DNA from: Beroe forskalii
Lineage: Eukaryota; Ctenophora; Nuda; Beroida; Beroidae
Reading direction: 5' to 3'
Length of the DNA: 64,000 bases
Assembly: GCA_011033025.1 (NCBI GenBank)
Contig: WFMF01000287.1
Span: forward strand, 62,001 to 126,000
Made by a program: the position numbers and the translations under genes. This document shows, one piece after another, positions 47,301 to 54,220 of this stretch (positions are counted from its first letter, which is position 1; each line of letters starts with the position of its first letter). The notes beneath the pieces were generated by a model. It ran no database searches and was not told the origin of the DNA. It saw only the letters and a list, made by a program, of their open reading frames with translations.

Positions 47301-50290
47301 ATGAAAACATGCTGCTTTAATTAAAGTTTCAACTTAATTGTGTTTAATGTTTGTACAATTATTAATACTGTAATTTACCTCGGATGTTTATTTACATAAT
47401 ATGTTTACAAATTCATTCGTAATTTGCAATACAAAGTTAAAATGTTTCTCTTCCTTAGAATTGAAATTTAAAACAATTGTTAAAATTTAAATGTTAGATC
47501 ACTCAATGAATCTTATTTTAACACTTTATATAATATTCAAATTTTCAAAAGTCTGCTTCAAGTTTTAATACTTTAATACAAATAAATAAGTAACACATGA
47601 ATACTTGAATACCCTTATTCAATAACTGGCATTAATTCCTTAATCTATCAATTAGTGAAGCATTTTTCCTATGTTTTGGATGCCATTATGATCTTACTAG
47701 TTCCTCACATTTCACAAGAGACACATTTAGCTATGATTCGTCTCTTATTTCCCTCCATACTTTCCCATACAGAGTTGTGACTTAGTCTCAGTAAGAATTA
47801 ACAATAATGTTGCATATTTGTCGTTAAGAATGATTTTAACTACGGTAAATATTTATAATTTTCCCCGGCTGAGTTGCAATTTCCATCTGATCTTACCGAT
47901 ATCCATACACGTTATTCTGATGCCTTTCCGTCGAACTTGTAAAACCGAGTGAAATCAGCGGCTACATTCCCCAACTTCAGTAACGTTAAAACGTCAGTCA
48001 TCACTTCGCCAGCTGTGACTGTGTCGGCTGTGACTTCGGGCAGCTTTCAAGAAGAATGCCGTTTTTACTTTTTACCCAGACATAAGAATTTCTGTGTATG
48101 AAAAATCCGAAATTCTGAGAAGCGCTTACCTTATTGGTGACTTGGATAATTTCCTAATCCCTTTTTGGTGGTGGTCGTCGAGAAATACTACTGCTGTTTG
48201 ATCCCTGAAATTAGGAGAACCTTATCGCAGAGTTTAAAATTCAAATCAAATCCAGTTTAACGATGCTCATCAACGATAATTTAATTTGTAGTTACTGTTG
48301 CCAATTGCCATGTGCCACATACGTCAGAAGAACTTATCGTAGGGCGCGAGGACAAAAGTATGAAAATATTAAAACAAAATTTAAGCATTCACTGAAACAT
48401 TTGGCGGCCGCGCGCGCGTAATTGCTGCGCGCACCATGCGCTGCTGCAATGGCGCTAGGCAATGCGGACCATTCACATCAGTCATCGCTAATCTCTCAAA
48501 TTGCATTTACAACCCATTGCCTAATTGATTAATATAACAAAATCAATAACATCCCATTGAGTTTCGATTTAACTAATCCACTATCCATCACCATTTCCAA
48601 TTTCTATTTTCTAGCCCATTAATTCCCATCCCTTTCAGTTCTCACAGTCCAAGTTCGACATGGTTTGGCCGAAGCTGCGTGTTTTGGCCCGTTCCTCTCC
48701 GTCTGACAAGTACGTGCTGGTGACAGGTATCATCAACAGTCGGTGTGTTTCCAGCAACAGAGAGGTGGTTGCAGTAACGGGAGACGGCACTAACGATGCT
48801 CCTGCTCTCAAGGCTGCTGATGTCGGATTTGCCTCCCTTTACCCCTTTTCCTTCTAATTTTGACAACTGGGAAAAAACATTCCCACCCCATGGATCCTTG
48901 TTTTTTGTCCTAACCTAAATTTGATGATCGGGGAAATAAACTTAATTTTAAAACCCACATTGATGTATTTTTTCCCTATTTTTTCCCCTTCTTTGCCCCG
49001 TTCTCAAATGCTTTTTAAAACTTCTCAAAAAAAAATTTTTAAAAAAAAAACGACCCTATTTTTTTTCTTTAAAATTTAGGGTATTGCTTGGTAGCAAAAA
49101 ACCCTTTGCCCCATCTTGACAGACAAACTTAAATCCTCGTGAAGGCTTTGGGGGGAACTTTAAAATTCATCTCCTTCCCTCAATTCACTGATTAACTTCT
49201 GCGGGCCCTTTAGGGGCCCCTGTGCCCAGGGGCCTCCCCTTCTGATGCTCTGGGTTAACCCTTTGGACCCCGCCTCCACCCCCTTCCCAGCCCCCACAGG
49301 AGCTGCTGAGCGGGAAACCCCCCCAAACCCTCATCCCCCGGACCATTGGCATCATCAGCACCCTTCCCCACTTCTTCATGCGGTCCTCCCCTTCTCCAAA
49401 ACTCCTCGATCGGATCCAACTTTGGACGCCCCCACCCCACCGCTCGGGACCATCCTCTTCCAAATTTCCGGTGAGATCTTCAACGAATGGGCTCGGGGAA
49501 TTCCCCGGAGAAAGGGGCGTCTTAAAAGGGATTTTCCCTCTTTCTGGGGTTTTCGTGGGTTCCTTTCCCAGGCTTCCCCGGGGGCAGTTGGGGCCCGCCT
49601 TTCCCACCCATGTAGTAAGGGGTTTTAAAAACTTTTTCTAGACCTCTTTTTTAAAAATTTTTTTTTTTGGACTTTTTTTTTTTAAAACTTTCTCTAAACA
49701 TTGATTATTAGAAATATTTAGTTTGCCAAAAAACCCTTTTTCATCCCATATTTTCATATCAGCTTGAACAAGGGGGTTTTGTTATGGGGCGGTGCTTATA
49801 AATTATTTCTTTTTTATTACCTTCCCTTTCTCGAAATTTCTTTAGAAAATTAAAATATAAAAGCCCCCCCCCCCCCAAATAAATTCAAAAACCTTTTTTA
49901 ATTCCCCTTAATCGTTCGACCCTTAAAACCCTCCCAAAGCGGACTTGGCTCCAAACCCCATCCGGGGGGCCATAAAACCAATTGGGTGAGGTCCCCCAAA
50001 CGCTTCAGGGTATTCCGTTTTTGGGGCCATTAAAATTAAACCCACATTTTACGTTTTTTCCTTTTATTTCCCCTTTTGCCCTTTTTCATTTAAACCTCTC
50101 GGGTTTCAGTTTTTTCCCCCGGGTTCGGGGTTTTAAAAAGGGGGGTTTACAGGGGGGCCTCTCCCCCGCTCCGAAACGGCCAACGCGGCCGCCACGGACA
50201 GCACCAACCCTTGGGAAAGGTCGGCCCCAGGGCGTGGTGAACAACATGAAGCCCGCAGCGCAGCCTCTCCTGGAGGGAGATGAGGATGAC
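10567..50290 (+). CDS. Plasma-membrane calcium-transporting ATPase (PMCA, P2B type), multi-exon gene
   Basis: Clean exons: 10567-11365, 11854-11886, 12447-12695, 12880-13170, 13303-13475, 13574-13603, about 13797-13980, 14120-14220, 15506-15661, 31326-31508 and 48639-about 48835. Phases are consistent, apart from an uncertain join into the seventh exon. The product exports Ca2+ from the cell using ATP. Visible family marks are the A-domain LTGETD (205-210), [11 protein letters not shown] in TM4, the phosphorylation site SDKTGTLT split by an intron, GNKTECALL in the nucleotide domain, MVTGDN, and [19 protein letters not shown]. An acidic then lysine-rich linker precedes TM3, as in PMCA. After GFA the coding sequence is recognisable only through frameshifts (49117-about 49610). 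A calmodulin-binding tail is not resolved; 50160-50290 may be part of it. The gene is either intact and badly assembled here, or a decayed copy. Confidence 0.88.
11854..11886 (+). CDS. PMCA exon 2: 33-base acidic microexon
   Basis: Lies between acceptor TTTCAACAG and donor GTAAGAT. It adds [11 protein letters not shown] in frame, continuing the acidic linker. It keeps phase, so it can be skipped without a frameshift. Confidence 0.7.
12447..12695 (+). CDS. PMCA exon 3: lysine-rich linker and TM3
   Basis: Acceptor TTTCGCAG, donor GTAAAT. Encodes [12 protein letters not shown], a Lys/Ala-rich stretch, then [21 protein letters not shown] and the TM3 hydrophobic run. The linker equals the region that varies by alternative splicing between TM2 and TM3 in vertebrate PMCAs. 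Confidence 0.88.
12880..13170 (+). CDS. PMCA exon 4: TM4 and phosphorylation site
   Basis: Acceptor TTTTTATAG, donor GTGAGC. TM4 carries [20 protein letters not shown], whose PEGL motif helps bind Ca2+, followed by [13 protein letters not shown] and ICSDKTG, containing the phosphorylated aspartate. Confidence 0.93.
13303..13475 (+). CDS. PMCA exon 5: start of nucleotide-binding domain
   Basis: Acceptor TTCTCAG; completes [12 protein letters not shown]. Encodes [13 protein letters not shown] through [11 protein letters not shown]; donor GTAAGTG. Confidence 0.9.
13574..13603 (+). CDS. Possible PMCA exon 6: 30-base microexon
   Basis: A pyrimidine-rich acceptor ending TTTTGTAG and donor GTAAGG flank ten codons, [10 protein letters not shown]. 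The position matches the short variable segment before GNKTEC in PMCAs, and the phase is neutral. It depends on splicing that I cannot verify. Confidence 0.5.
13797..13980 (+). CDS. PMCA exon 7: nucleotide-binding domain
   Basis: Encodes [14 protein letters not shown] through [11 protein letters not shown], with the conserved KTEC and FNSKRK segments; donor GTTAGT. The 5' edge is uncertain: the AG before 13797 fits the phase but lacks a good pyrimidine tract, while the better acceptor at 13771 would need a different phase. Confidence 0.75.
14120..14220 (+). CDS. PMCA exon 8
   Basis: Acceptor TTCCCTCAG, donor GTGGGT. Encodes [18 protein letters not shown] through FNRIIEE, matching the KGASE-like segment of the family (here KGAAE). 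Confidence 0.88.
14221..15505. other. PMCA intron with CACGTG cluster
   Basis: Non-coding. At about 14670-14790 there are several CACGTG sites, two of them within GTCACGTGA, plus a TGACGTCA and CCTAGCAACGG, which resembles an RFX half-site. Near 15380-15490 the phrase CTAATTCTAACTCCCCTCCT repeats loosely. Confidence 0.6.
15506..15661 (+). CDS. PMCA exon 9
   Basis: Acceptor CCTCCCAG, donor GTGAGG. Encodes [20 protein letters not shown] through GIEDPVRDE, the DPxR motif region linking the N and P domains. Confidence 0.93.
17255..17326 (-). mobile_element. tRNA-like sequence, probably the head of a SINE
   Basis: On the minus strand it has a box-A-like TAGCTCAATTGGTAGAGC and a box-B-like GGGTTCAAGCC at tRNA spacing. 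D- and T-arms can form, but the acceptor stem is mostly G-T pairs with a mismatch and the anticodon loop lacks the usual T33. A SINE head or tRNA pseudogene is more likely than a working tRNA. Confidence 0.55.
17395..17511. repeat. Long hairpin, arms about 55 bases
   Basis: The sequence from 17395 (TATCAGATTTAATTCTATAT) is repeated in reverse complement to 17511 with a loop of about five bases near 17456; only short indels differ. The phrase ACCGGTTAACTAGA flanks it on the right and also occurs at 17195. Confidence 0.9.
18390..18475 (-). mobile_element. Small TGACGTCA-bearing inverted-repeat element, copy 1
   Basis: Reverse orientation of the family defined at 27170-27250: CATCAACTTGCTACATTGGG, then TGACGTCAT, then CGCCTATTTCTC at the end. 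Confidence 0.6.
18836..18930. repeat. Irregular short tandem repeat
   Basis: ACGTTATTCAGAT and variants recur about five times. Confidence 0.65.
20027..20917 (+). mobile_element. Element family E, copy 1: palindrome plus body
   Basis: Begins TTTTTCCCAAAACC and opens with an inverted repeat. Its arms are about 120 bases and include GGTCCGCGGCGG and GAAAGAACGCGACGG, at 20027-20148 and 20188-20310. A body of about 610 bases follows, ending CTAAAGCGTCATCTCTCG. The same arrangement recurs at 25309-26198 (reverse) and 56051-56934. No coding capacity. Confidence 0.85.
20939..21203. mobile_element. GC-rich hairpin element G, copy 1
   Basis: Ends are GGGGCTGGCAAGC and CTTGCCAGCCCC, in inverted orientation. 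The interior is built of nested short palindromes around GGGCCGAAGGCCC. Joined on the right to sequence N (21204-21420). Confidence 0.8.
21204..21420. repeat. Sequence N, copy 1
   Basis: Starts AACTATATGTTTTCATGG next to G and ends at GTTACGACCATATATA. It is present in reverse at 26215-26432, again joined to a G element by the same junction, so G and N probably move together. Confidence 0.75.
21430..21713. mobile_element. GC-rich hairpin element G, copy 2 (diverged)
   Basis: Ends are GCGCTGGCAAGCGCC and TTTGCCAGCGCC. The interior has repeated GGCCCGAAGGGCCGAGGGC palindromes. Confidence 0.75.
21714..22040. other. Non-coding sequence between repeats
   Basis: Contains the palindrome AATCGCGAAAATCGCGATTT and phrases like CATGAAAATCGACCGCG. 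No gene. Confidence 0.4.
22046..24510. repeat. 143-base satellite array, interrupted by an element
   Basis: TTAATTAGTTAATTGGCC starts units at 22046, 22189, 22332, 22475, 22618 and 22761, then at about 24161, 24304 and 24459 after the insertion. Units share AGTAAGAATGATAGCGACTT and TAAGTACCGGTTGCC. Central units are the most alike and edge units more diverged, as is typical of satellites. Confidence 0.92.
22787..24035. mobile_element. hAT-like non-autonomous element with internal tandem array, 1249 bases
   Basis: Perfect short terminal repeats CAGGCATGGATCCA / TGGATCCATGCCTG. It is flanked on both sides by AATTAAAG (22779-22786 and 24036-24043), whose single copy is the normal satellite sequence. 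An 8-base duplication with CAG-type ends is typical of the hAT superfamily. The interior holds about four copies of a 155-170-base unit starting GCAGGGGTCTGGGGGCGGCA. There is no transposase frame, so it would move in trans. Confidence 0.88.
24622..25274. mobile_element. Fold-back element F, arms 133 bases
   Basis: The left arm 24622-24754 starts GGATAGCCAAAAACAATTG. The right arm 25142-25274 is its near-perfect reverse complement. The 387-base centre has no convincing gene. Confidence 0.88.
25309..26198 (-). mobile_element. Element family E, copy 2 (reverse)
   Basis: Starts GAGATGACGCTTTAGTGC and ends with the family palindrome, which finishes TTTTGGGAAAAA at about 26198. Same layout as the copies at 20027 and 56051, in inverse orientation. 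Confidence 0.85.
26215..26733 (-). mobile_element. Sequence N plus GC-rich element G, copy 3
   Basis: N runs to about 26432, then G with ends GGGGGCTGGCAAGC and CTTGCCAGCCCCC. Inside G are 2.7 tandem units of about 78 bases, each with CCTCGGACCCTTCGGGTCC and CGGGCCTTCGGCCCTCGCAC. Long frames across G are caused by the GC-rich repeat. Confidence 0.82.
27170..27250 (+). mobile_element. Small TGACGTCA-bearing inverted-repeat element, copy 2
   Basis: Ends GAGAAATAGGTGG and CCGCCTATTCTC are inverted. Between them are CGTCATCAACTCACTACATT and AATGACGTCATCC. Related copies lie near 18390, 27575-27650, 29390-29475, 39365-39420 and 44480-44560. Confidence 0.7.
27575..27650 (+). mobile_element. Small TGACGTCA-bearing element, copy 3
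   Basis: Contains CCACCGTCATCAACTTACTA, TAATGACGTCATCTT and ACCGCCTATTTCTCC. The left end is eroded. Confidence 0.6.
28470..28880. promoter_or_regulatory. CACGTG cluster in the PMCA intron
   Basis: At least seven CACGTG cores by eye, three of them inside GTCACGTGAT, plus CCACGTGG and a TTACGTCAC. Such E-boxes bind bHLH-zip factors in animals. Enhancer function here is inference. Confidence 0.4.
31113..31200. repeat. 14-base tandem repeat, about six units
   Basis: Unit ACCACTAACTTGAC with A/G and T/C variants, about 125 bases before the PMCA exon at 31326. Confidence 0.9.
31326..31508 (+). CDS. PMCA exon 10: P domain
   Basis: Acceptor CCCCAG, donor GTAGGC. Encodes [20 protein letters not shown] then [16 protein letters not shown], with the conserved MVTGDN motif of the phosphorylation domain. 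Confidence 0.93.
33166..33275 (+). repeat. Degenerate telomere-like (TTAGGG) tract
   Basis: About ten TTAGGG or near matches, including AGGGTTAGGGTTGAGACTAG twice in tandem. Flanked by a C10 run (33118-33128) and a G7 run (33291-33297). Confidence 0.85.
34993..35100. repeat. GC-rich inverted repeat related in style to element G
   Basis: CTGATCGGGTCC at the left pairs with GGGACCCGATAGG at the right. The interior has CCTCGCCCTACGGGCTCGG and CCTCGGGCTTATGCCCTCGG hairpins. Confidence 0.65.
35527..36900 (-). CDS. SVOP/SV2-like major facilitator transporter, intronless, nested in PMCA intron
   Basis: A 457-residue frame from ATG (36898-36900, [17 protein letters not shown]) to TAA (35527-35529). 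The frame extends a few codons further upstream, but only from a TTG. About twelve hydrophobic segments are visible. The MFS loop [13 protein letters not shown] is at 83-95, ESPRFDFY at 200-207, the second half-loop EFIGRRKTF at 334-342, and [13 protein letters not shown] at 387-399, a pattern shared with SVOP and organic-cation transporters. It starts with the V-x-ALE-x-x-G-x-G element typical of SVOP-like proteins. Substrate unknown. It lies antisense within the 17-kb PMCA intron and has no introns, so it is either a retrocopy or a compact nested gene; there is no stop or frameshift. Confidence 0.85.
   Translation of the reverse strand: MAEEVRVQVNVALEGAGCGIGTILYMLGPYLFCCLLGAEVFMLAIVGPILRCDWNLDSFSLTALQISTTFAMMVSTGLISPLGDKFGRRPMALIGSTGVILIGILCAFITAYWQLLTLRLLMGLFFGFGISPAVVLSAEMPPKKYRALGMSGFALAWGIGVCICGAISNFVMDSHGWKGLALGVPVIFLPCPILFACTRESPRFDFYHGAGSRAEKTIQNLYKLNGKGDKRINLEEANGLETLKNAGFIATYKILQTTQNTKNSLFIMILGFSGQFCYYLYTYIMPKLLNEGYCSGETVVIKESCEFDKKVLSEIAAINVAEPVGVIATLLLLEFIGRRKTFIGGAVVSCLLPIAAYFCVGNAYLLAFLLFICASNAGAGLASVVLINEYMPTVIRCTMSAMERLSAWIGAIIAIFAAEFIFNVDLRIALGVFQVSALLSVGCLFMLKKETVGMDLT
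36934..38470. other. Non-coding, possible repeat remnants
   Basis: Includes G11 followed by CGCAGCCCCC (37101-37121), like the interior of the hAT-like element. Small opposite frames around 37275-37630 do not match anything I recognise. Confidence 0.35.
38478..38825 (+). other. 115-residue open frame, unrecognised
   Basis: Begins with ATG and ends with TGA. The middle has a short hydrophobic run ([13 protein letters not shown]). The phrase CCTCTTTCCTTTATATTAAA near its end is shared with the right end of the insertion at 59596-60830, so this may be mobile-element sequence rather than a gene. Confidence 0.2.
39365..39420 (+). mobile_element. Small TGACGTCA-bearing element, fragment
   Basis: Contains GTCGTCATCAACGCACTACT and CAATGACGTCACTGC. 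Terminal repeats are eroded. Confidence 0.5.
40575..40863. mobile_element. Inverted-repeat element, 289 bases
   Basis: The ends are near-perfect inverted repeats of about 41 bases. CCTACATATTTTGGAGAATC at the left matches the reverse complement of GATTCTCCGAAAAATGTAGG at the right. Both arms include CTGAAACTTTCCAGATAT. No gene. Confidence 0.85.
44480..44565 (+). mobile_element. Small TGACGTCA-bearing element, copy with clear ends
   Basis: AATAAATAGGCGGT and ACCGCCTATTTTTC are inverted ends, with GAATGACGTCATTT near the left end. Confidence 0.6.
46771..46806. repeat. (TCC/CTC)n microsatellite
   Basis: Run of CTC/TCC triplets with TTC interruptions. Confidence 0.9.
48639..48835 (+). CDS. PMCA exon 11: hinge and Mg2+-binding motif
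   Basis: Acceptor CCCTTTCAG. Encodes [20 protein letters not shown] through [20 protein letters not shown] then VGFA. The clean frame ends right after GFA, where the family continues MGxxGTDVAKEASD. There is no clear donor, and degraded sequence begins here. Confidence 0.88.
48836..50230 (+). pseudogene. PMCA 3' coding sequence with many indels (poor consensus or decay)
   Basis: Homopolymers are abundant, for example C14 near 49865 and long A and T runs. Family segments appear in shifting frames. The start of ILTDDNFNSIVKA is near 49117-49145, and a QFTVN- then MLWVN-like stretch (TM5-TM6) lies at about 49180-49260. An EELLS-KP segment is near 49300, an FNE-AR segment near 49477, and [10 protein letters not shown] in the third plus frame near 49509. 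Order and spacing follow a PMCA C-terminal half including its last membrane segments. An exon break probably lies between GFA and ILTDD. I do not reconstruct the frame. Either an unpolished assembly patch or a pseudogenised 3' end. Confidence 0.7.
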
Positions 50291-50377
50291 ACTCACGTGG
50301 CCCCCAAATCAAAAGGGGAACGCACCCCCGGGGTCATCCATTCACGCATTTTATCATTATTTCATACATGCGACTGA
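50160..50377 (+). CDS. Possible PMCA C-terminal tail (tentative)
   Basis: From about 50220 the sequence quality becomes normal, and a frame reads [20 protein letters not shown] then HVAPKSKGE to a TGA after 50377. An arginine-rich stretch precedes it in other frames, which would suit a calmodulin-binding region, but I cannot confirm homology. Confidence 0.3.
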
Positions 50378-50379
50378 TC

Positions 50380-51610
50380 AAAGCTCTCATTTTAACTCTC
50401 AGAAATCAGCCGAATGATTTCCTCTCATAATTCCTATTGTTGAGTGAAGGATTGAAGCCTAATAAGTTTTTGAATTTATCTATATTTATATATGAATGAC
50501 GAATTTACTCTAATAATTAAGTAACGCTATTAATTTTTTGCCTATGATAACCTTTAGGAAATTATATCTAAGATCAACATAGATATCACTATTTAACATA
50601 AGTTATGTTACATGTTAGGTATTTTATTGATAATTGATGAATATAAAGTTTTGGTGTCGAAGTTTTTGTTTTGTGATAGAAAGTTTTTCGTTCTCTTGGT
50701 GACAAGTGAGTAGAATTAGTTTTAAAGCAGTATTTCATCGCCTTTATGTTTTTGCTGCATATCTAACATATTGCATTTTGAGTTCCATCTTCAATTACCC
50801 GTGACTGCAATATTAGAAAACTAATTTCAGTCGGTCCATAGGCATTACATTGAATCATTGTATGATTATCATTAAGTTAATTTTTATTGATTCGATAATA
50901 ATCAGATCCTGTCATCAACTTTATTAGTCAAGAATCAGATCCGGTTTCATACATCATAGAACATAGCACTAACTTATCAATATCAATATCATACAGTGCG
51001 AATTAATATTATAATGACGCGTTTGCGTACTTTTTGCTGCGCGTGATAGCGCGCAAGTGTGCTTCAATATGTTTTTTGGGTAGAATAAGAAAGTACATTG
51101 CGCGCTGTCACGCACTGCAAGTACCTTGCGCGTCGTAATAAGCCGCGCATAAAAGTGTCGGGACACCACGGTAAGATTGCGCATAAGTGTGTGTAATCGC
51201 ACCTGCAGTAGTTGTTAATGTTGGTTTTCATAACGACAGTTTTGGTTTGATTGATTTAGTTTTAAATGTATGAATCTACGTGTATTGTAGCGATGAAGAA
51301 TAACGAATTAAAGTTAACTAATATTTAATGTCCCTCCCGCAACAATTTGTTGAAGTCTTGTCATGTTAAATTTGACGATTACAATATGGATTATTTTTAT
51401 GAAGTATGGAATCTGTAATGTGTATACCAAATATAAATATAATGTTATGTTACGTTGAGAAGATCTTTAATTCCTTGTATCATTGCATAAAATTGAAATT
51501 AATTATGGGGGCCGAGGTACAACTACATTAATATATTTAACATAAACTTCGGGTTTAATTGTTTGTTTCTGAAAGAGGAGAACGCCAGTAGGTTTTTAGT
51601 CCATAGTCGG
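50380..51610. other. AT-rich intergenic sequence
   Basis: No gene seen. A GCGC-rich patch lies at 51015-51180. Confidence 0.45.
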
Positions 51611-51681
51611 TTACTCATGATAAAAAATATTGTTCCTACTCCTACCCTAAGTTATAAATTTTTTTAATCGCAAGTTCGCCT

Positions 51682-52041
51682 CCCAGCCGGCATTTTCAAA
51701 CCAAACCAAAAATAAACCAATGATAAACGTTTATATTTGGTTTAAATTTGGTTTCCGTCAAAATTTGGTTTAATCAAAACGTTTTTTTTGAAAACGATTT
51801 ATAAACCAAAAATAAACCAAATCGCAAGACCTAATTTTCTGTTTAATTACCGTTACTGTATGACGTTTAAGAAACGTTTCCCAAGAAACGTTTATTAAAC
51901 GTTAAATTCAAACCGGTTTTATCGTTTTATCCGTTACGCAAAAGAACGTTTAATAAACGTTTATTAAACGTTACTTCGTTTCGTTATGGTTTCCTAAAAA
52001 CGTTTATTAAACGTATTTAAAACGTTTCTGTGCCGGCTGGG
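51682..52041. mobile_element. Inverted-repeat element, 360 bases, with an empty site in copy B
   Basis: The ends CCCAGCCGGCA and TGCCGGCTGGG are inverted. Copy B near 57018 reads GTTCGCCTGTCATAT without it, so the insertion duplicated only CT or nothing definite. The interior is made of short repeats, TTGGTTTAAATTTGGTTT at the left and many AACGTTTATTAAACGTT units at the right. Confidence 0.88.
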
Positions 52042-52269
52042 CTGTCATATCATAAAATGTTCAATTTGGCACTGGTATTGACTTTGAGTATCAGCTCAGT
52101 ATAAGGGGCCATCCATAAAGAGCGTCTGCAATATGAATATCATTAATATCAATAAGGGGGAGGGGATGTAAATTAGTAATTACGGCTAGTGTCCCATATA
52201 ATTCCAGAGTCACTCAGAAAAATAAAGTTAAGCGCATCTCTAGCGCTTAACAGTAACTTCCTTATAGTT

Positions 52270-52570
52270 ATAAGCCCGCATAGCTATAGGTTTGCCCTAA
52301 CCAGGACCCTGGTTACGCGCACGGAGTGCGCGGCGCGGCAAGCGACGCCCCTGGTTAGGGGAAGCTATAGGTGTGCGTACGCGCGCGCCGCGCAACGCAA
52401 ACAGAGGAAATAGACTCGTAGGATGTTCACCCTACCCACGCGCGCGGCGCAACGTTCCACATTAATTGGACGTCACTTTGCGCTCTCGCCCGTCAGAAGA
52501 AATAGACGGGCAACGTCCGCGTCCGTCGAAAATAGACGGGCAACGTCCGTCGCGAAGGTCAATTTTCAAT
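52270..52570. repeat. GC-rich repeat family R, copy A
   Basis: Carries GCGCACGGAGTGCGCGGCGC, GCCCCTGGTTAGGGGAAGC and AGACGGGCAACGTCCG, as at 6805-7440 and, in reverse, at 57600-57690. Confidence 0.75.
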
Positions 52571-52634
52571 ATGAATACGGACGTTTACGTTTGCAAATGC
52601 ATAGGGCATTGGGGGCCTTTGAGTTTGACCATAT

Positions 52635-52812
52635 GGGATCGTTCACATATTATTATTACGTAATCAATTTTTGGCCGATTTTAACCCCCCCCTCCCCCTC
52701 GTTAAATCAAGTTTACAGTAGTTGTATTTGTTACACTTACAATAACATGTGACGTAATCATTTGGAAACCCCCTCCCCCCTCTAGGTGATTACGTAATAT
52801 GTGAACGATCCC
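52635..52812. mobile_element. Inverted-repeat element, 178 bases
   Basis: GGGATCGTTCACATATTAT at the left and ATATGTGAACGATCCC at the right, extending through ATTACGTAATCA. C-rich tracts sit inside each arm. Confidence 0.85.
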
Positions 52813-53998
52813 TATGTCAGTTCACAGTATCAGTATGTAATCAGACGCCTGACGTCCGCTGATTACAAAAATTTTGTTCGATTTGACGGGTTATTCACTA
52901 GCAGTAGCATTAGCAAATCGTGAAATTTTGGGCCCAAAATTGATGACCGAAAAGTTTCGTGGGAGTCTTACGAATCTTTTCTGTCATCACGATCAATTAA
53001 ATGGGCACGATGACGAAATTTCACAAATTCAAAAATTACCCATCGAAATCGAATCGACCAAATTTTCCGCATTAGGCCTACTATAGTATAGTACTATAGT
53101 ACTATACAGATACTTATGACTGCTATTGAAAATGAAATCGATTGTTGTCTTGTACTTGTAGGCTAAACCCGCATACTCAGGTCAAGGTGTACGTACGGGA
53201 AGCACGCAACGTAATTCCAATTTCCACATTTGAACCGTGAACGGCCACATTTGCGCTTTCGCCATTCAGTCAAAAGGAATAGAGTTAGACGGGAAACGTC
53301 CGTCGACTTCGAGAAAAGATTGGTTGGAAATCAAAAATGCGGACGTTTGCGGACAAGGGGGGAGGGAGAGGCCGGGTAAGAATGACCGAAATTTTGCAGA
53401 CATCTTTTATGGATCAGGTTGGCCCCTTATCAAACCTTGCAGTCTTCATCATTTTCCAATATATAATATTATTTTTAATGACAATAAAAGGGAACAGTTT
53501 TAATAGCAACTAAAAGAATTATCAATGAACAGTTACAAGTTCAAATAGTTTGTCCGAACCACATAATATCCGCATTTAAGCAAATAAATATTAAATTTAA
53601 GTCAAATACACACTTAATAACAGCCTATCCGGTTAAATATAATATCACTATTTACATAAAAATCAAAAAGCAAAGTCAGAATTATCGCATGAAATTAAAT
53701 GGAACGCAATAAAATAAAACCAGCATAATATCATTTGAAACTATCGGGTCATGGCAACAGTTTCATTTATGTCAGTCCATGAGCACTTATAGAAGTTATA
53801 GTGTCAATTAAATTTAATATCAAAATTTAATTACGTTGAACAAATATAATAATACGGTTCCGAAACTAAGAAAAATGAAAAGACTTAGACTTACAATTAA
53901 GGAGTTTACTAAAGCATCCGCTATTTAATCTTACTGAGTTCTCCTGATATACACATATCAACAGTAATTGACGGCTATAACAAAGTCTCTTAAATTAA

Positions 53999-54220
53999 CT
54001 ACAGATTTATGGCTACGGTTGGCACATCGCCAGTTAGAGTTGCATCTCTGCGCTGCTCAGAGCCGTCGCCTTCGCCTCGCTCCTGCGGCGGACTGGTCAT
54101 CTTGTTGAGGATCTTCAGGGCGTTCTGGAGTTCCTCCGAAGTGGCGTGGTCCTTCCGGTGCTCGGTCCAGTACTCTAACATGGCTGTTAGCTGGTTCTCG
54201 TTGTTCTCAGAGTTCTCAAG
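53999..54220 (-). CDS. Copy A, exon 3 (Death domain, second half, stop)
   Basis: 222 bases, acceptor TTTCGCAG; ends VPTVAINL and TAG. The tail after the Death domain is acidic and Arg-rich (ERGEGDGSEQRRD). Confidence 0.8.
   Translation of the reverse strand, partial: LENSENNENQLTAMLEYWTEHRKDHATSEELQNALKILNKMTSPPQERGEGDGSEQRRDATLTGDVPTVAINL

Larger units (their letters stand above)
31509..48638. other. PMCA intron 10, 17.1 kb
   Basis: Separates the MVTGDN exon from the TGDGTNDAP exon. It holds a nested antisense transporter gene (35527-36900), a telomere-like tract, and small inverted-repeat elements listed separately. Otherwise AT-rich; I see no other convincing gene. Stretches 31.5-33.1, 41-44.4 and 45-48.6 kb show nothing beyond simple repeats, such as TCC repeats at 46771-46806. 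Confidence 0.75.

Noticed and set aside
49185..49641. Overlapping 140-, 127- and 87-residue frames treated as separate genes
   Set aside because: They are frame-shifted pieces of PMCA coding sequence and its antisense in the damaged block.
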